Source: Multifurca ochricompacta (taxonomy: Eukaryota; Basidiomycota; Agaricomycetes; Russulales; Russulaceae). From it: a stretch of DNA of 64,000 nt. This document shows, in pieces, positions 45,858 to 56,410 of this stretch (the stretch's first letter is position 1; the number at the start of each line of letters is the position of its first letter). The DNA is taken from assembly GCA_022496185.1 (NCBI GenBank), contig WTXG01000009.1:124001-188000 (forward strand), in the 5' to 3' direction. The notes under the pieces were generated by a model. The model was not told the DNA's origin, made no database searches, and saw only the letters and a list, made by a program, of their open reading frames with translations. The translations under genes were made by a program, and so were the position numbers.

Positions 45858-47471
45858 ATGCCTGACTCCGAACCTGCGACCCCCTTCATTCCTCCTCGGC
45901 CGGATATTGGAAGCCCAGCAGGGAACTCCCCCGCCGTCCTCCCATCTGTTGTTCCGATGTCTCCTAGCCAGGTAAGCACCGCTGTCAACAAATAGCTTAT
46001 AAAATATTCATCGCCCCGTCAACACCGCTTCCAGTCCTCGACCTTGTCTCCGAATGCGTTCTACTCTCCGTACACTGGCACACCTTTCATCCCATCACCC
46101 ATGGCACCTCCTGGGTCCTATTACTTACCAACAGTTCAATTGCCAGACGGTGCCCCCCTTCCACCTTTACATCATGCGCCAGGTCATCCACCCAGCTCAC
46201 AATCACACCCCTCTGGCGTTTCCGCCGACTGGATAGGCCCAACCACTGGGCTACAGCCAACAGCGTACGCGACCCCCTACCCTTCACATGCGGGTTTGGC
46301 CCCTTCACCGTGGGCAGGACCTATGTCTACACCTTTCGCGGGTTTCGGCGCGTTTGCACCGCCGCTGCCACCGACAAACCCGCCTGGCTCATATGCGCCT
46401 CATCCAACTGCTCATCTACCACAGGGTTATGGGGTTCCGTATGCGACCCCCGCCCCACAGTTTGCCATTCCACACGGGTATCCAATGGCTTATGCGACAC
46501 CTGCATGGGTCCCCGCACCTATGGCGTACCCTCCACCGGGACCTCCGCCACCCGCTGCACCGCCGCGTCAGCCCGAGAGGCTGACACGTGCTGAGCGCTA
46601 TGACAAGATCGGACATTTCGCGGCAGGGCCACACTGTATGCGATACATTTAACTTGCAATGGCTAAAGTGTGTAACTCATGCTGTGCACCATAATTTACA
46701 GATGGTCCCGTACTTGAACCGCTACTGATCAAGGCCGTTGGAGCGACGCTGCAGATCAACCCCTTACTGCTCCCCGTCGGTGACGATGAAGAACGAGCAC
46801 ACCTCCGCTGGAATATGCTCTTCTCTACCGCTCACTGTCATCGTTCCACAGATCCTTCGCACCGCTCCTGGTCCAATGGCCGACAAGAACCCGCAACATT
46901 TCCACGCTTGACAGAGCTTCGACTCATCTCGCAAGTGGCTCCATGGATCCTCGACATTCATGCAACGAGTCCGGCCATCGGGGTTACCTGCGGTGACGTA
47001 ATCGAGCAGTTGTCGGAGCATCTTCAGAAACGGTTGCGCAAGGAGGACTACGAGGGTGCTTCGGGAGTGAAACGGCGCGCGATACGTGATGCGTACCATC
47101 ACAACCGTTCACGGAACGCGGGGGTTCCTGGTGGACAGCTGGGTGATGGGCTCAAGGCGCTCGATTGGCTCGGAATTCACACGATGTTTGGAGGGGTGCA
47201 GCTGAACGAGAATTTTGTGTTGGACCGGTTCAACGTCGTGATACCGTGCATGCTTGAACTAGTGTGCGTGGAGCGCCCGTTGATAGGTGAAGAAGATGAG
47301 GAAGACGGCGCCGCTCGAGGAAACATAGTCGGCATATGTCCACGTCTCGTCCTCCAAGTCGTGCGGATGGCTACACCTCATCAGGGTCTCGAGGTTCATA
47401 AAGTAGCGGCGCGCCGCCCGCGAATACATGCCCTACGAGATGATCTCATCTTGATATCTTTTTCTTCTTGA
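45858..47471 (+). CDS. DUF6699-type protein with long proline-rich N-terminus, copy B
   Basis: Three exons (45858-45971, 46035-46635, 46702-47471), 494 residues, all borders GT..AG. Residues 1-230 are Pro/Ala/Ser/Tyr-rich with repeated PYATP/PMAYP-like units and PPGPPPPAAPP, probably disordered. The DUF6699 domain follows: YGPVLEPLL, LRWNMLF, PATFPRLTELRLISQVAPW, GVTCGDVIEQLSEHLQKRL and LDWLGIHTMFGGVQLNENF. The last ~80 residues depart from the family ending and include an acidic GEEDEEDG stretch; another intron or an indel there is possible. The role is unknown. Low-complexity N-termini of this kind are common in the longer members of the family. Confidence 0.83.
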
Positions 47472-48392
47472 CATTCTAAAGCTGAAAAGGGTGTCTGTAT
47501 ATTTGATTTGCCACCCTTTTCAGAGAGAGTGTGTTTTTGAATTGTTTACGCGTGCCTACTGGGGAAGGAGCGGGTTGAAGAAGGAATAAGGAATGTTTGA
47601 TTTGGTTTGTTTGTTTGTTGTTTGTTTGTTTGTTTGTTTGTTCGGTTTTTTTTTGTTCTTATTTTTGTTTTTGTTTTTGGATGCATATGTTCGATAGTTC
47701 CGTGTTGTTTCTGTTTAGATACTCTACCACAAAGTCAGTTTTCTGTCTGTTTCCTTTGACCTTTTGCAACTGTGAGGTGTGAGTGTGAGCATAGGAAACG
47801 CGCACGTGATTATCGTTCAGGCGGAACGATTGCCGATGGCGGCGATTTGGTTTAGTCTAGTCCCCTGTTCCTGTCGTTGTGATGATAATCACAAGGGTTG
47901 AAAGGCGAATTTCTTAATGGGTCTCCGGAGTTCCATGACTTGACTGTTCTGCCAGCCAACTCAAAGAGAAGAGCAGAGCAAATTACCTACAGCACCGAGT
48001 GATGCTTGCTTGCCCCGCGGACTTGATCTCAATACCAAAGTTGATTAGAAGCGGCCGCGGCGCGGCTTTAACCTTGGCCTTGGCAACGACGACGACAATG
48101 ACTGTACTGCGATGTTCATGTGTTTGTGTGGATGTGTGTGTGTGTGTGGTGTACGCATATAAGGGAATATAGAGTAGAATATGGAATATTAAGAATGAAT
48201 AGAGTAGCAAAGAAGTCTTCACCAAATCCCCTCTTCCCTACATCTACTCTATTCTTGTAGAAATTGTAGAAAAAAAGTCAATGATGTTGGCTGGGTCTAA
48301 TAGAATTACATCGTGTGGTCGGAACCATAAAGACGACGGCGGAATCGTCGTGTCCTATCTCTTTTTTTTGGTTCTGTGATAGTTATTTATTT
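47472..48392. other. Intergenic region with simple repeats
   Basis: It holds (TTTG)n at 47605-47670, TG/GT repeats at 48120-48150 and the 3' flank of the PRS gene. No gene was seen. Confidence 0.5.
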
Positions 48393-49809
48393 CTAAAACC
48401 CGTTCATCCCCGTACCCACCCAATCTCCAAAGAGCAAACTGATGGATTCACCGTTGTGCGTACGACGTATGCTCTCCGCAATGGTCGCGCTGATATCTAA
48501 TGTCACCAACTTCGCACAGTACTGTTGGTGATCATGCTGTGGCATCGTATTTGTGACCTATTCCATCGATAAGGGTCAACACGTAACATTGCGTGTAGGC
48601 GGACGCAAAAAGCAAAAAAATAAACCTACCACTAGCGTCTCTAATGGGAGATTTTCAATAACGTCCATGCTCGCCCCGAGAAGAGACCTGTCTACCCAGT
48701 CAACAACAAACGACAAACGGAGCGAGAAAAGGCGAACCGTGAGAGACGAGCGCATAAGTTCTTAATGCCCCATTCTCCTTCAACGACCGAGCCGCCAACG
48801 CCAACGTCTTACCGGTATCGATCATATCATCTACCAGAATCGCAACCTAGGCAGGACCAAAAAAAGTCAGGGTGACAGGAGACCTGAATGCAACAGTACA
48901 TAATAATGAGCTCACCTTGCCTCTGACGTCACCGACAAGAAGTTCCATCTTCTCCGGTGCATCATGAGATTTTCCGTCTCGTTTCCGATGAAAAAGAGCA
49001 AATTCAAGCCCGAGTTTGTCTGCGATGGCTGTGACACTGAAAACGTGGGGGAGGGGAGGGGGAGAGGAGGGGGGGGGAGAGAGGCACCAACGTCAACGTA
49101 AAGTGATATGTAAGCACGGACATATATGACACTCATAAGTGAAACAACTCACCGCTTGGCACCACCGGCATCCGGACTAACGATGATCCCCTCTTCCCAG
49201 CCTTCGATATGTTGTTTTATGTATGAGAGCATCAGAGACTCCGAGTAAAGGTTGTCCACGGGAAAGTCGAAGAAACCTTGGATTTGACTGGCGTGCAAAT
49301 CCATGGTGATTACATGGTCGCAACCGGCGACGGCGAGCATGTTAGCGACGAGCTTGGCGGTAATAGGAGCACGGCTCATGTCTTTTTTATCCATGCGCGC
49401 GTAAGGGTAGCATGGGATGACGGCGGTGATGCGGCGGGCGGAGGCCCCCTTACATGCGGAGATGAGGATGAGGAGCTCCATAAGGTGGTCATTGACGTCG
49501 CGACACGCCGATTGAAGAATGAAGACATCCTCGTCGCGAACCGACTCTGAAATCTTGACATTGACCTCCCCGTTTGAGAACTTTGTGACAGTACAGGGTG
49601 TTAGGGGAGTGCCAAGCCTAGGTGGATGTATAGAAAGTTACAGTCCGTGGACTGTTCAGGTTGCGCAGGCAAAACTGCGGCTCACCGCTCGGCCACAGCG
49701 GCGGCGAGCTCCGGATGGCTGTTTCCTTGGGACAATGATGAGTGGTGAAGTGAAGAAAGAAGATGAGGGACGCACCAGTGAGAATTTTTACTGAGTTACC
49801 ATGTAACAT
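48393..49809 (-). CDS. PRS: Ribose-phosphate pyrophosphokinase (PRPP synthetase)
   Basis: Spliced minus-strand gene beginning [12 protein letters not shown] at 49809. It makes 5-phosphoribosyl 1-diphosphate from ribose 5-phosphate and ATP for purine, pyrimidine, His and Trp synthesis. Visible in order: [69 protein letters not shown] (the ATP/Mg loop), [30 protein letters not shown], the PRPP-binding loop [14 protein letters not shown], and a C-terminus ending [18 protein letters not shown] at 48393. An intron splits each of these blocks. Between VSHGLFSG and [10 protein letters not shown] the frame slips by one at CCCC 48674-48677; one extra G on the minus strand restores it. This is an essential enzyme, so a sequencing error is suspected. 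Confidence 0.93.
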
Positions 49810-50005
49810 TATGCCGCTCTGCTGGAATGAGGGAAGGAATGTAGGGATGGATGAGTTAAGTTAAAAGTTATGAGGAATCAAGTCTCAAGCTTTTGACTTT
49901 TGCGAAACGAAATAATTTTCGCGTTAAATCATGTGTTTGTTCAGAACAAATAAGTCACAGCACAGCACAATGTCATGGTATGGTCATGGCAAGGGGTCAT
50001 GATCG

Positions 50006-51852
50006 TCATGGTCGTACGAATATCGTAACATTCTCAACAACGTACTCTGTGTCTGCATAACCAAGTAATGTGCAAGGTAAGCGCTGCCAATTCAAATGAT
50101 TAGCGATATCAACAATATGTAAGGAGCAGACGATGAGTGTAAACACACACCTGTTTAACCCTTTCACCTTCTCAATTTCAGCCGAATTGTAGTTGGCCAA
50201 TCCACGGCCGACCTCCTCTAACTCAGACTCGCACTGCCCGTCACCGTCATCGACCACCTCTTTCTCCAAAACCGCCGTCACAACGTCTTCTGCAAGAGCC
50301 AGTGCTGGTGAAATGCCTCCTCCTTACCATCTGATCCCGCGCCCTGTTGCACCCACGCCGGTTCAGCAACTGTTTCAGTCCCGCGTGGTGTACCAGGTTG
50401 CGTCGGAGCGAGGCCCGCGCGTACTCCTCACGTGCCGCTTCCATATCTTCGGAGCTGGCACTAACAGCCTTCTTGCGTACGAGTATGCGCACCGCCTGGC
50501 CTGACGCAAACGCTCCACGGACGCTAGGACACCTGCAGCCAAGAGGCGCCCACCTGATTCCCTGCGTGAAAGCACGACGTGTGCGCCTGAATCAATGACG
50601 ACTGCACCCGCGGGCGTCAGTGTGTGTCGTGTCCACGCTTTGAGATCTCGCGACGGTATGACGGAGGGGGTGAAAACCGTATGTGGCGGTCGTATTGTCG
50701 GACGAGAGCTCGAACCTGAGGCTGCGCCGTGATATTCGAGGATTGCGAAGAGGGATGCAGGATTCCGACTGGAAGTAATGATCGTCGTCACGCCTGCGGC
50801 AGTGGCAATCTCAGCCGCGATGAGCTTTGTTTCCATTCCGCCCGTTCCTAGACTCGATCCGAGGGTCGCTGTGCTCACTGCAACCATCAAATCAAAAGGA
50901 AGATGTAAAGCGTATGGACAACGTGCCCACCTTGTGAACGGATCGCGGCTGTGGATTCTACGACTTCGATAAGCCGGGCAGAGAGATCTTTTCGGGGATT
51001 TGCGGTGTAAAGTCCATCCACGTCGGTAAAGAGAAAGAGATAATCCGCATGGATCATGGAAGAAGTGATTGCCGAAAGCGTGTCATTATCCCCAAATTTA
51101 ATTTCCTGCAAGCCAAATCTTCAGACTTATACGCGATAGATGGAGAATAACAAGCAAGATACCTACACTGACAGAGACAGTGTCGTTTTCGTTCACGATT
51201 GGTATGACGCCCATGGAGAGTAGCTCTTTGAAGGTGTTTACAGCATTGAGATACCTCGTGCGCTGAAACATGCCTATTTATCGCATTCCCCGACAGAAAA
51301 CATGGAACCGAAAGGAAATGACGAACATCTGAGATATCTCCACGCGTTAGAAGGACTTGCGCAATGGGCTGTCCCAGCTGGCCAAACAGATTATCCCATA
51401 GAGCGATCAATCTACCCTGTCCAATAGCAGCCAATGCCTGTCGTTTGCAACACACCAAGTCAGCCCCATGCGATTCCTCACAAAAAATACCTTTTTTTTT
51501 TTGCTTGCCTGTTTTCCAGAAAGACTTTTTGGGCGTGTCGACATCGCCATGCGCTGCAACCCAACGCCGATCGCTCCAGAACTGATAAGCACGACTTTGT
51601 GCCCGCCGTGCGTAGACGCACGACGGTTTCGACGACGGCGGAGAGCGTGGAGAGGAGAGGCTGGTGCGTCGTCTCGTGAACAATGGATGATGTTCCTGCG
51701 CCGTGTGTGTAATTGGGAAGAGGGAGAAAAGGGAAAGGGGGAAAGGGGGAATGGTCAATATGTCATTTCATGCGAGCCGCGAGAGGAGGGGTTGGGGGAA
51801 ATCGAACCACACCGAGTTTAACTACTATGGTGAGAAGTTTCGTACGGGCCAT
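50006..51852 (-). CDS. PRO1: Glutamate 5-kinase with PUA-like C-terminus
   Basis: Starts [17 protein letters not shown] at 51852 across intron 1 and ends [18 protein letters not shown] at 50006. It phosphorylates glutamate, the first step of proline synthesis. Amino-acid kinase landmarks: [120 protein letters not shown]. The PUA domain has [13 protein letters not shown], then [17 protein letters not shown]. Three one-base losses break it: GGG at 51602-51604, GG at 50515-50516 and GGG at 50414-50416. Adding a G at each restores the family sequence, so it probably encodes a full enzyme. Same orientation as PRS, 200 bp upstream. Confidence 0.92.
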
Positions 51853-53530
51853 GATGACCGCGGCCTACAGGATGACAACGACGAGTAGCGGGCGGGAAGT
51901 GGTGATGGAAAGGGTAGGGGGTCGTGTACAAGACATGTGTGTTGTAACCTCGAACTTACCCCCTGCGTTTCTCTCTCTCTCTATCTCTCTTCCTCTACAC
52001 CCCCAACACATGGCAGTGATAGCAGGTTATGCTAATGGGTTCGGGTACCGTTCTCAGGTTTCCAGACCCTTGAATTGTCTTACATCTTCGCGACATCACA
52101 CGCTCTAATCGACAAAGGGTTTCCCCACCAGTGGGAAGACGCATTTCCATCCGAATCTTGAATTGAACGTTGTCCTCCCAAACTTTCGCATTTTTGCATT
52201 TTTTTTCCCCAGTCAGATTATTCCCCCCCCTCGCACGTGTGCACGGAGGTATAGACATCTACGTATCCAACTCCAACAATACTTCGATAAGGATCCGTTA
52301 ACACTTACGAAATGACGTCTCGCCGCCATCCTTTCACTTCATAATGTCAACGAACCATAGAGCATCACGTTCATAGTGCCTTGGAGCCTTCATCGGATTA
52401 CGCGAGGCATAATAAATTCATTCGTGAGTCTCACATCACATATTGAATGAAACTCTATTCGTTGACACCAATTCTCAAGGCCTACGGTGGCGCTGTCCGC
52501 ATATATTTTCGATCCCCCGCTTTCCCTCCCTCCCATTTCAATCCCATCATTTGTTTGCCATTTGATGTGTCACTTACCTCAAGGGTCTCTCTCTGCTCTC
52601 TGATTTGATAACTCTAGAATTAGCATTTAAAGATTGTCAACCCTCGGCTTTCTCCGTGGTGATCACCCCACTCCGACGACGCCGACGACGATAACTTACT
52701 CCGCTTCGTTTGTCTTTTTCCCATTACAGTTTTGTAGCACAGCTATGCCACGCTAGGCCCACAGAACCGGAGTCGCACGCTGGCTGCCGTATCGCGGCAA
52801 ATTGCCGTCCGTCACTCCCTTATACCCAGGATGTCGGATTCGAATAACAATCATTGGTGATCTTTGGAACGACGAGCTGGCCTCGTGACTCGTGGCCTAT
52901 GACCCAAAAAGAGTGGACCACCGGTTGTGATTGCGCCGCGCCCTTTCTCCGTCACGCCCGCCCACAAGTAGCACGTATCCACAATTCTGATTTGCTCTCG
53001 GAGCTTTTTCGAGCCTGCCCCCCCTTCTTTTCGCGATCCAGCTGGGTCCGCGTCTATGGGTGGCCAATGGCTGCGGCTCCTAAAAAAGAGCGATTGGCAC
53101 ATGAACCCGAATCGTCTTTGAGGGATTTCGTTCACTCCAAAATCCGTACACATGCCGTGTCATGTCTTGTCTGTTGAGGTCTTGTGCCTCTAGCTTGGTC
53201 GCTTGCTCTGTCATCACCCTTGGAAATCGTGGGCGTTCGGGTATTATCGTTACCATTCTCAGACTGAGTCTTCAATGCTTGGCTACACAGTACTTTGGGC
53301 TTGGCGGACAGAGGTTAAAGAGAGGAGAAAATAAACATTTTTGCGCCGCATGTGCAAGGCAAGAAGAACTGTCATTCATTTGACAACTTTGGACAAACTC
53401 GATGGAACAGACAAACGTGGTGTTTCATTTTTTTCCTGGTTTTTCGTCCCCAGTTTTCTTTTTTATTTCCTTTTTTTTTTGATTTTCTTGTACAATACGC
53501 CACCAAATGAAATTTGTTTGGAGTGGGGGT
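51853..53530. other. 1.7 kb gene-poor region
   Basis: No supported gene. It contains the glutamate kinase promoter side, a TCTC run at 51971-51995, and overlapping unrecognised frames at 52851-53177. T-rich tracts occur at 53425-53480. Confidence 0.5.
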
Positions 53531-53537
53531 GACCTGA

Positions 53538-53826
53538 CGCCAGCACCTGGATTCCCTTGGGATTCCTCCAAGACACGTGCGCCATCTTCAGGCCGTACTC
53601 GTCGCAACGACCTCTGGAACCGGGATAGGCCTAGTGGGGAACCAGGGGAGTCTTTTCCTTTCTCTTTTGATCTGACTTGCGCTCTCGCGGGTTTTTTAAC
53701 TATGAGCATCCCTTTTGTCTCGCTACCCTCAGTTCTACTTAGTAGTTACTATGTACCTTGTAGTAGCCGCGCGATTTAGACACGGCCTTGCAGCGCGACT
53801 AAATTCGATTCCAAAAAAAAAAAAAA
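53538..53826 (+). mobile_element. Truncated LINE 3' end with tail
   Basis: About 290 bp ending GTAGTAGCCGCGCGATTTAGAC..., GCAGCGCGACTAAATTCG and about 14 As. Possible 7-bp target duplication GACCTGA (53531-53537 and 53827-53833), which is short for this family, so the left boundary is less certain. TAGTTACTATGTACC before the hairpin matches the other 3' UTR copies. Confidence 0.72.
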
Positions 53827-53833
53827 GACCTGA

Positions 53834-54170
53834 AACTAGCTAGGCGAGATGAGTGACAGACGTTACCCTTCTTTACGTGTGAGATATTGATATTAAGTCC
53901 CCTTTCTATCATGTCGTTGTACAAATTAAATGACAAGGGTATTTGCGGTGGCTGAAAACGGTCTCACCAATAGTTGTTTGCAAGTAATATAATAGGATAG
54001 CCAGGCCATTCAACTGAGCGGCGCGCTAACTCCCCTCCAAATTATGATGAAGCGGCACCGAAGGGGTGACAGCATACACGTACGCGAGATCTGTGAACTA
54101 CCTTTTTCCATGTTTACATACGACGTTCAACAACTACGACGCAGACGCAGACCCAACGACAACCAGGTAG
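53834..54170. other. Short intergenic region
   Basis: 337 bp between the LINE fragment and the 3' end of the DOPA dioxygenase-like gene. Nothing recognisable was seen. Confidence 0.45.
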
Positions 54171-55199
54171 TTACATCAGGTCCTGGGGAGCTTTAGCTGC
54201 ATCCTTCTCACCCTGGAGCAACCTCTCGACGTTCTTCCCTAACCTTTTGCGCATCTCGAGGGATAAAGGTCGTTTTTCGGACGAATACCCGAGCCCTGCG
54301 GACCAAACACTTCACGATCAGTGGTCTGCAGGCACTGGGAATGTAGGGGAAGTGTAGAGAACTGACTTAGAGATGGATACTGCAACGGAACCTTCTTGCT
54401 CTTCACTGGGAGGGTGGACAAGTCAAGGGGGAACGAGGGACCTATCCACGCATTCCGTATTTCGTGATCCCTGTACAACGTTGTTTATAAGGAAGGGTGG
54501 GTGTGGTTCTTTTTTTTTGCTTACTTCCGCTGCAGAAAGTGATAGGCACGTTTAGTCAGTATAAACGACGTTTAAAGACGACAGGACGAGTTACCCACTT
54601 CTTCCTTGGTGAGAGGATGTACGAGAATGCTAATTCAATTTCATGAACAGTCCGTTTGGTCCCGTCTCTTCAGCTCTATCGACGCAACGCACCTTAGATC
54701 GCCACGGTTCATGCAAAGATAAGAGAATAAAGGGGCGAATGACTCTGACGGGCACCAGATCTCGTAGGAGCCTTATTACAGGTGAGTCAACACCGAGGGA
54801 TATGTGAAGGAAAGTGAAACGTTTGGCTCGGACCGACTGGATGAGGGCCTATCGGCGCTATGTTCACCCTCCATAGTGGTACGGCAACGAATGCGCCATC
54901 ACGTCTCAATCTCAGGACGGCGTCACGGAGCTTCAACGCAGCTTGATGTTCACGTTCATTTTTCTGGTGAAAATAGATGTCTGCGGAGAAAAGGAGTGAA
55001 CCGTCGGTGATATCCAAAAGGGGCGCCAAAACGACATGACATACGGAAATGCCACTCCCTAGAGGTAAAGAAAAAAACAAAAACAAAAACAAAACGGTGG
55101 TTCAGTGTTTATCCATGACTCGCGGCGTGGGACGAAGAGTGAGTGAAGGTACTTGATTTCGGACTCCAGGACCTCCCTCAAATCGACTGGCGGGCTCAT
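54171..55199 (-). CDS. DOPA 4,5-dioxygenase-like extradiol dioxygenase
   Basis: Seven small exons on the minus strand from MSPPVDLREVLESEIK at 55199 to KDAAKAPQDLM at 54171. Joined family motifs: EWHFH|IYFHQKNEREHQAALKLRDAVLRLRRDGAF, VPLWRVNIAPIGPHPVG|SYEIWCP, LSYLCMNRGDLSILVHPLT, RDHEIRNAWIGPSFPLDLS, LGLGYSSEKRPLSLEMRKRL. The HFHIYF pair, HPVGSYE and LVHPLT histidines are the metal and active-site residues of this family. The Amanita muscaria relative opens the ring of L-DOPA to seco-DOPA, precursor of betalain-type pigments; other members act on other catechols. No neighbouring tyrosinase or pigment gene is in view, so the substrate is uncertain. The first exons are only 7-50 nt coding blocks, easily missed by gene callers. 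Confidence 0.87.
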
Positions 55200-56410
55200 T
55201 TTGAGGGCGATAAAAAAATATGGGTAAGGCTTAAAGAGATTCTCGAGCGGGGAAAAGGGTTCTCAAGGTAGGGAAAGTGGTGCTCAATGTACAAGGAGGA
55301 GTGCAGAGCGTGAGTGTTGGTGATCAGTAATACGTCGCAGTCACCACCAGCACCGGTATCCGTACCAGGTACCGGTGAATTTTGAATAGCTCTCGTTCTT
55401 CCTTCAACAACAGACCCTTTTTTACTGGACAAATATTTTTCAATGTACATTAAACTGGGTCTAACAAAAAGGAAAAGAATCCATCCATGATGTGTGTGGT
55501 TGTAACGACCAAGGATGTCGTGCTATCCCACGCATTTGCTCAGTATAGGATTATCTAATCTGTCTCTGTTTCCTCCATTGGTCCTTATCGTCACACACAC
55601 ACGGAATGAACGATGGGGCAGGGGCACACGCCATACGCCCCTGGCAGGGTTGTCTACCAATTGTCAAACATGACATGTATGATGGCACCACATTGGCATA
55701 TTTATTTTGAGCAAGTAGAGGTAGAGTGGCCTTCAACTTCAAAGCTGCTGAAAATAACTGTGAGAGCCGCCCTGTTGAACTCCAATAATTAAGCTGTTAT
55801 AGCGAGCTAAAAACGCGTAGCTCAGTCTTTCGGATAGAAAGATTGAGGTTCCTAACTACGATACTGAGTCTTTATTTAGAGTGAAGTATAACAAATAAAC
55901 GTTGATAGACACAGTGATCAGTGATGGATGATCGGATCCGGGCCGCCATCTCCGGTCTCAATTGGCTGCGCTGCTGCGGCTGCACTTCCAACAGTTGTGT
56001 TCTCTTTCTCTTTACAGACACACAGTGCCCTGGGATGCGATATTTAATGAGCACCTTGCCCTCACAAACCCACGGGCACTATGCCATGTGGCATTCGATC
56101 CCACTCCCACAGACCCTGGTCTCGGGTAATTGCTGGCTGGTTCGTTAGAACAGGCGTGTATTAGAATACAAGGGATACTTCATTGTCTTCGAGCGTTCAC
56201 CTTTCACCGAGCAAGTTCAATAGTTCCTAGCAGCACCATCATTTAGGGGGCGATGGAAGCGTTGTGCTGTGGCCATCGTCACGGCTTGTTCAGTCCTCAA
56301 CCGCCCCCAGTCTGATTGAACATTAGCCGTTAGCACGTTTAACATTAAGAAGATCTACCATGGGACTTCTTTCACCTCCCTGCTTCGCTGCTTCTGGAGG
56401 CATCTAAACG
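55200..56410. other. Intergenic region
   Basis: About 1.2 kb. Minus-strand frame 55196-55450 overlaps the dioxygenase start and is probably its leader. A tRNA-like fragment at 55815-55850 was judged too incomplete. No gene was seen. The PL14 paralogue promoter lies at its right end. Confidence 0.5.

Noticed and set aside
52851..53177. Overlapping ~100-codon frames on both strands
   Set aside because: No recognisable motif, no splice context and mutual overlap; not supported as a gene.
53538..53826. SINE with pol III promoter
   Set aside because: No convincing A/B boxes; the whole right part matches LINE 3' UTRs, so a truncated LINE is simpler.
55800..55860. tRNA-like stretch with TAGCTCAGTC and GAGGTTCCTAAC
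   Set aside because: An A-box-like and a partial B-box-like word are present but no acceptor stem or proper T-arm can be folded; treated as chance or a decayed SINE.
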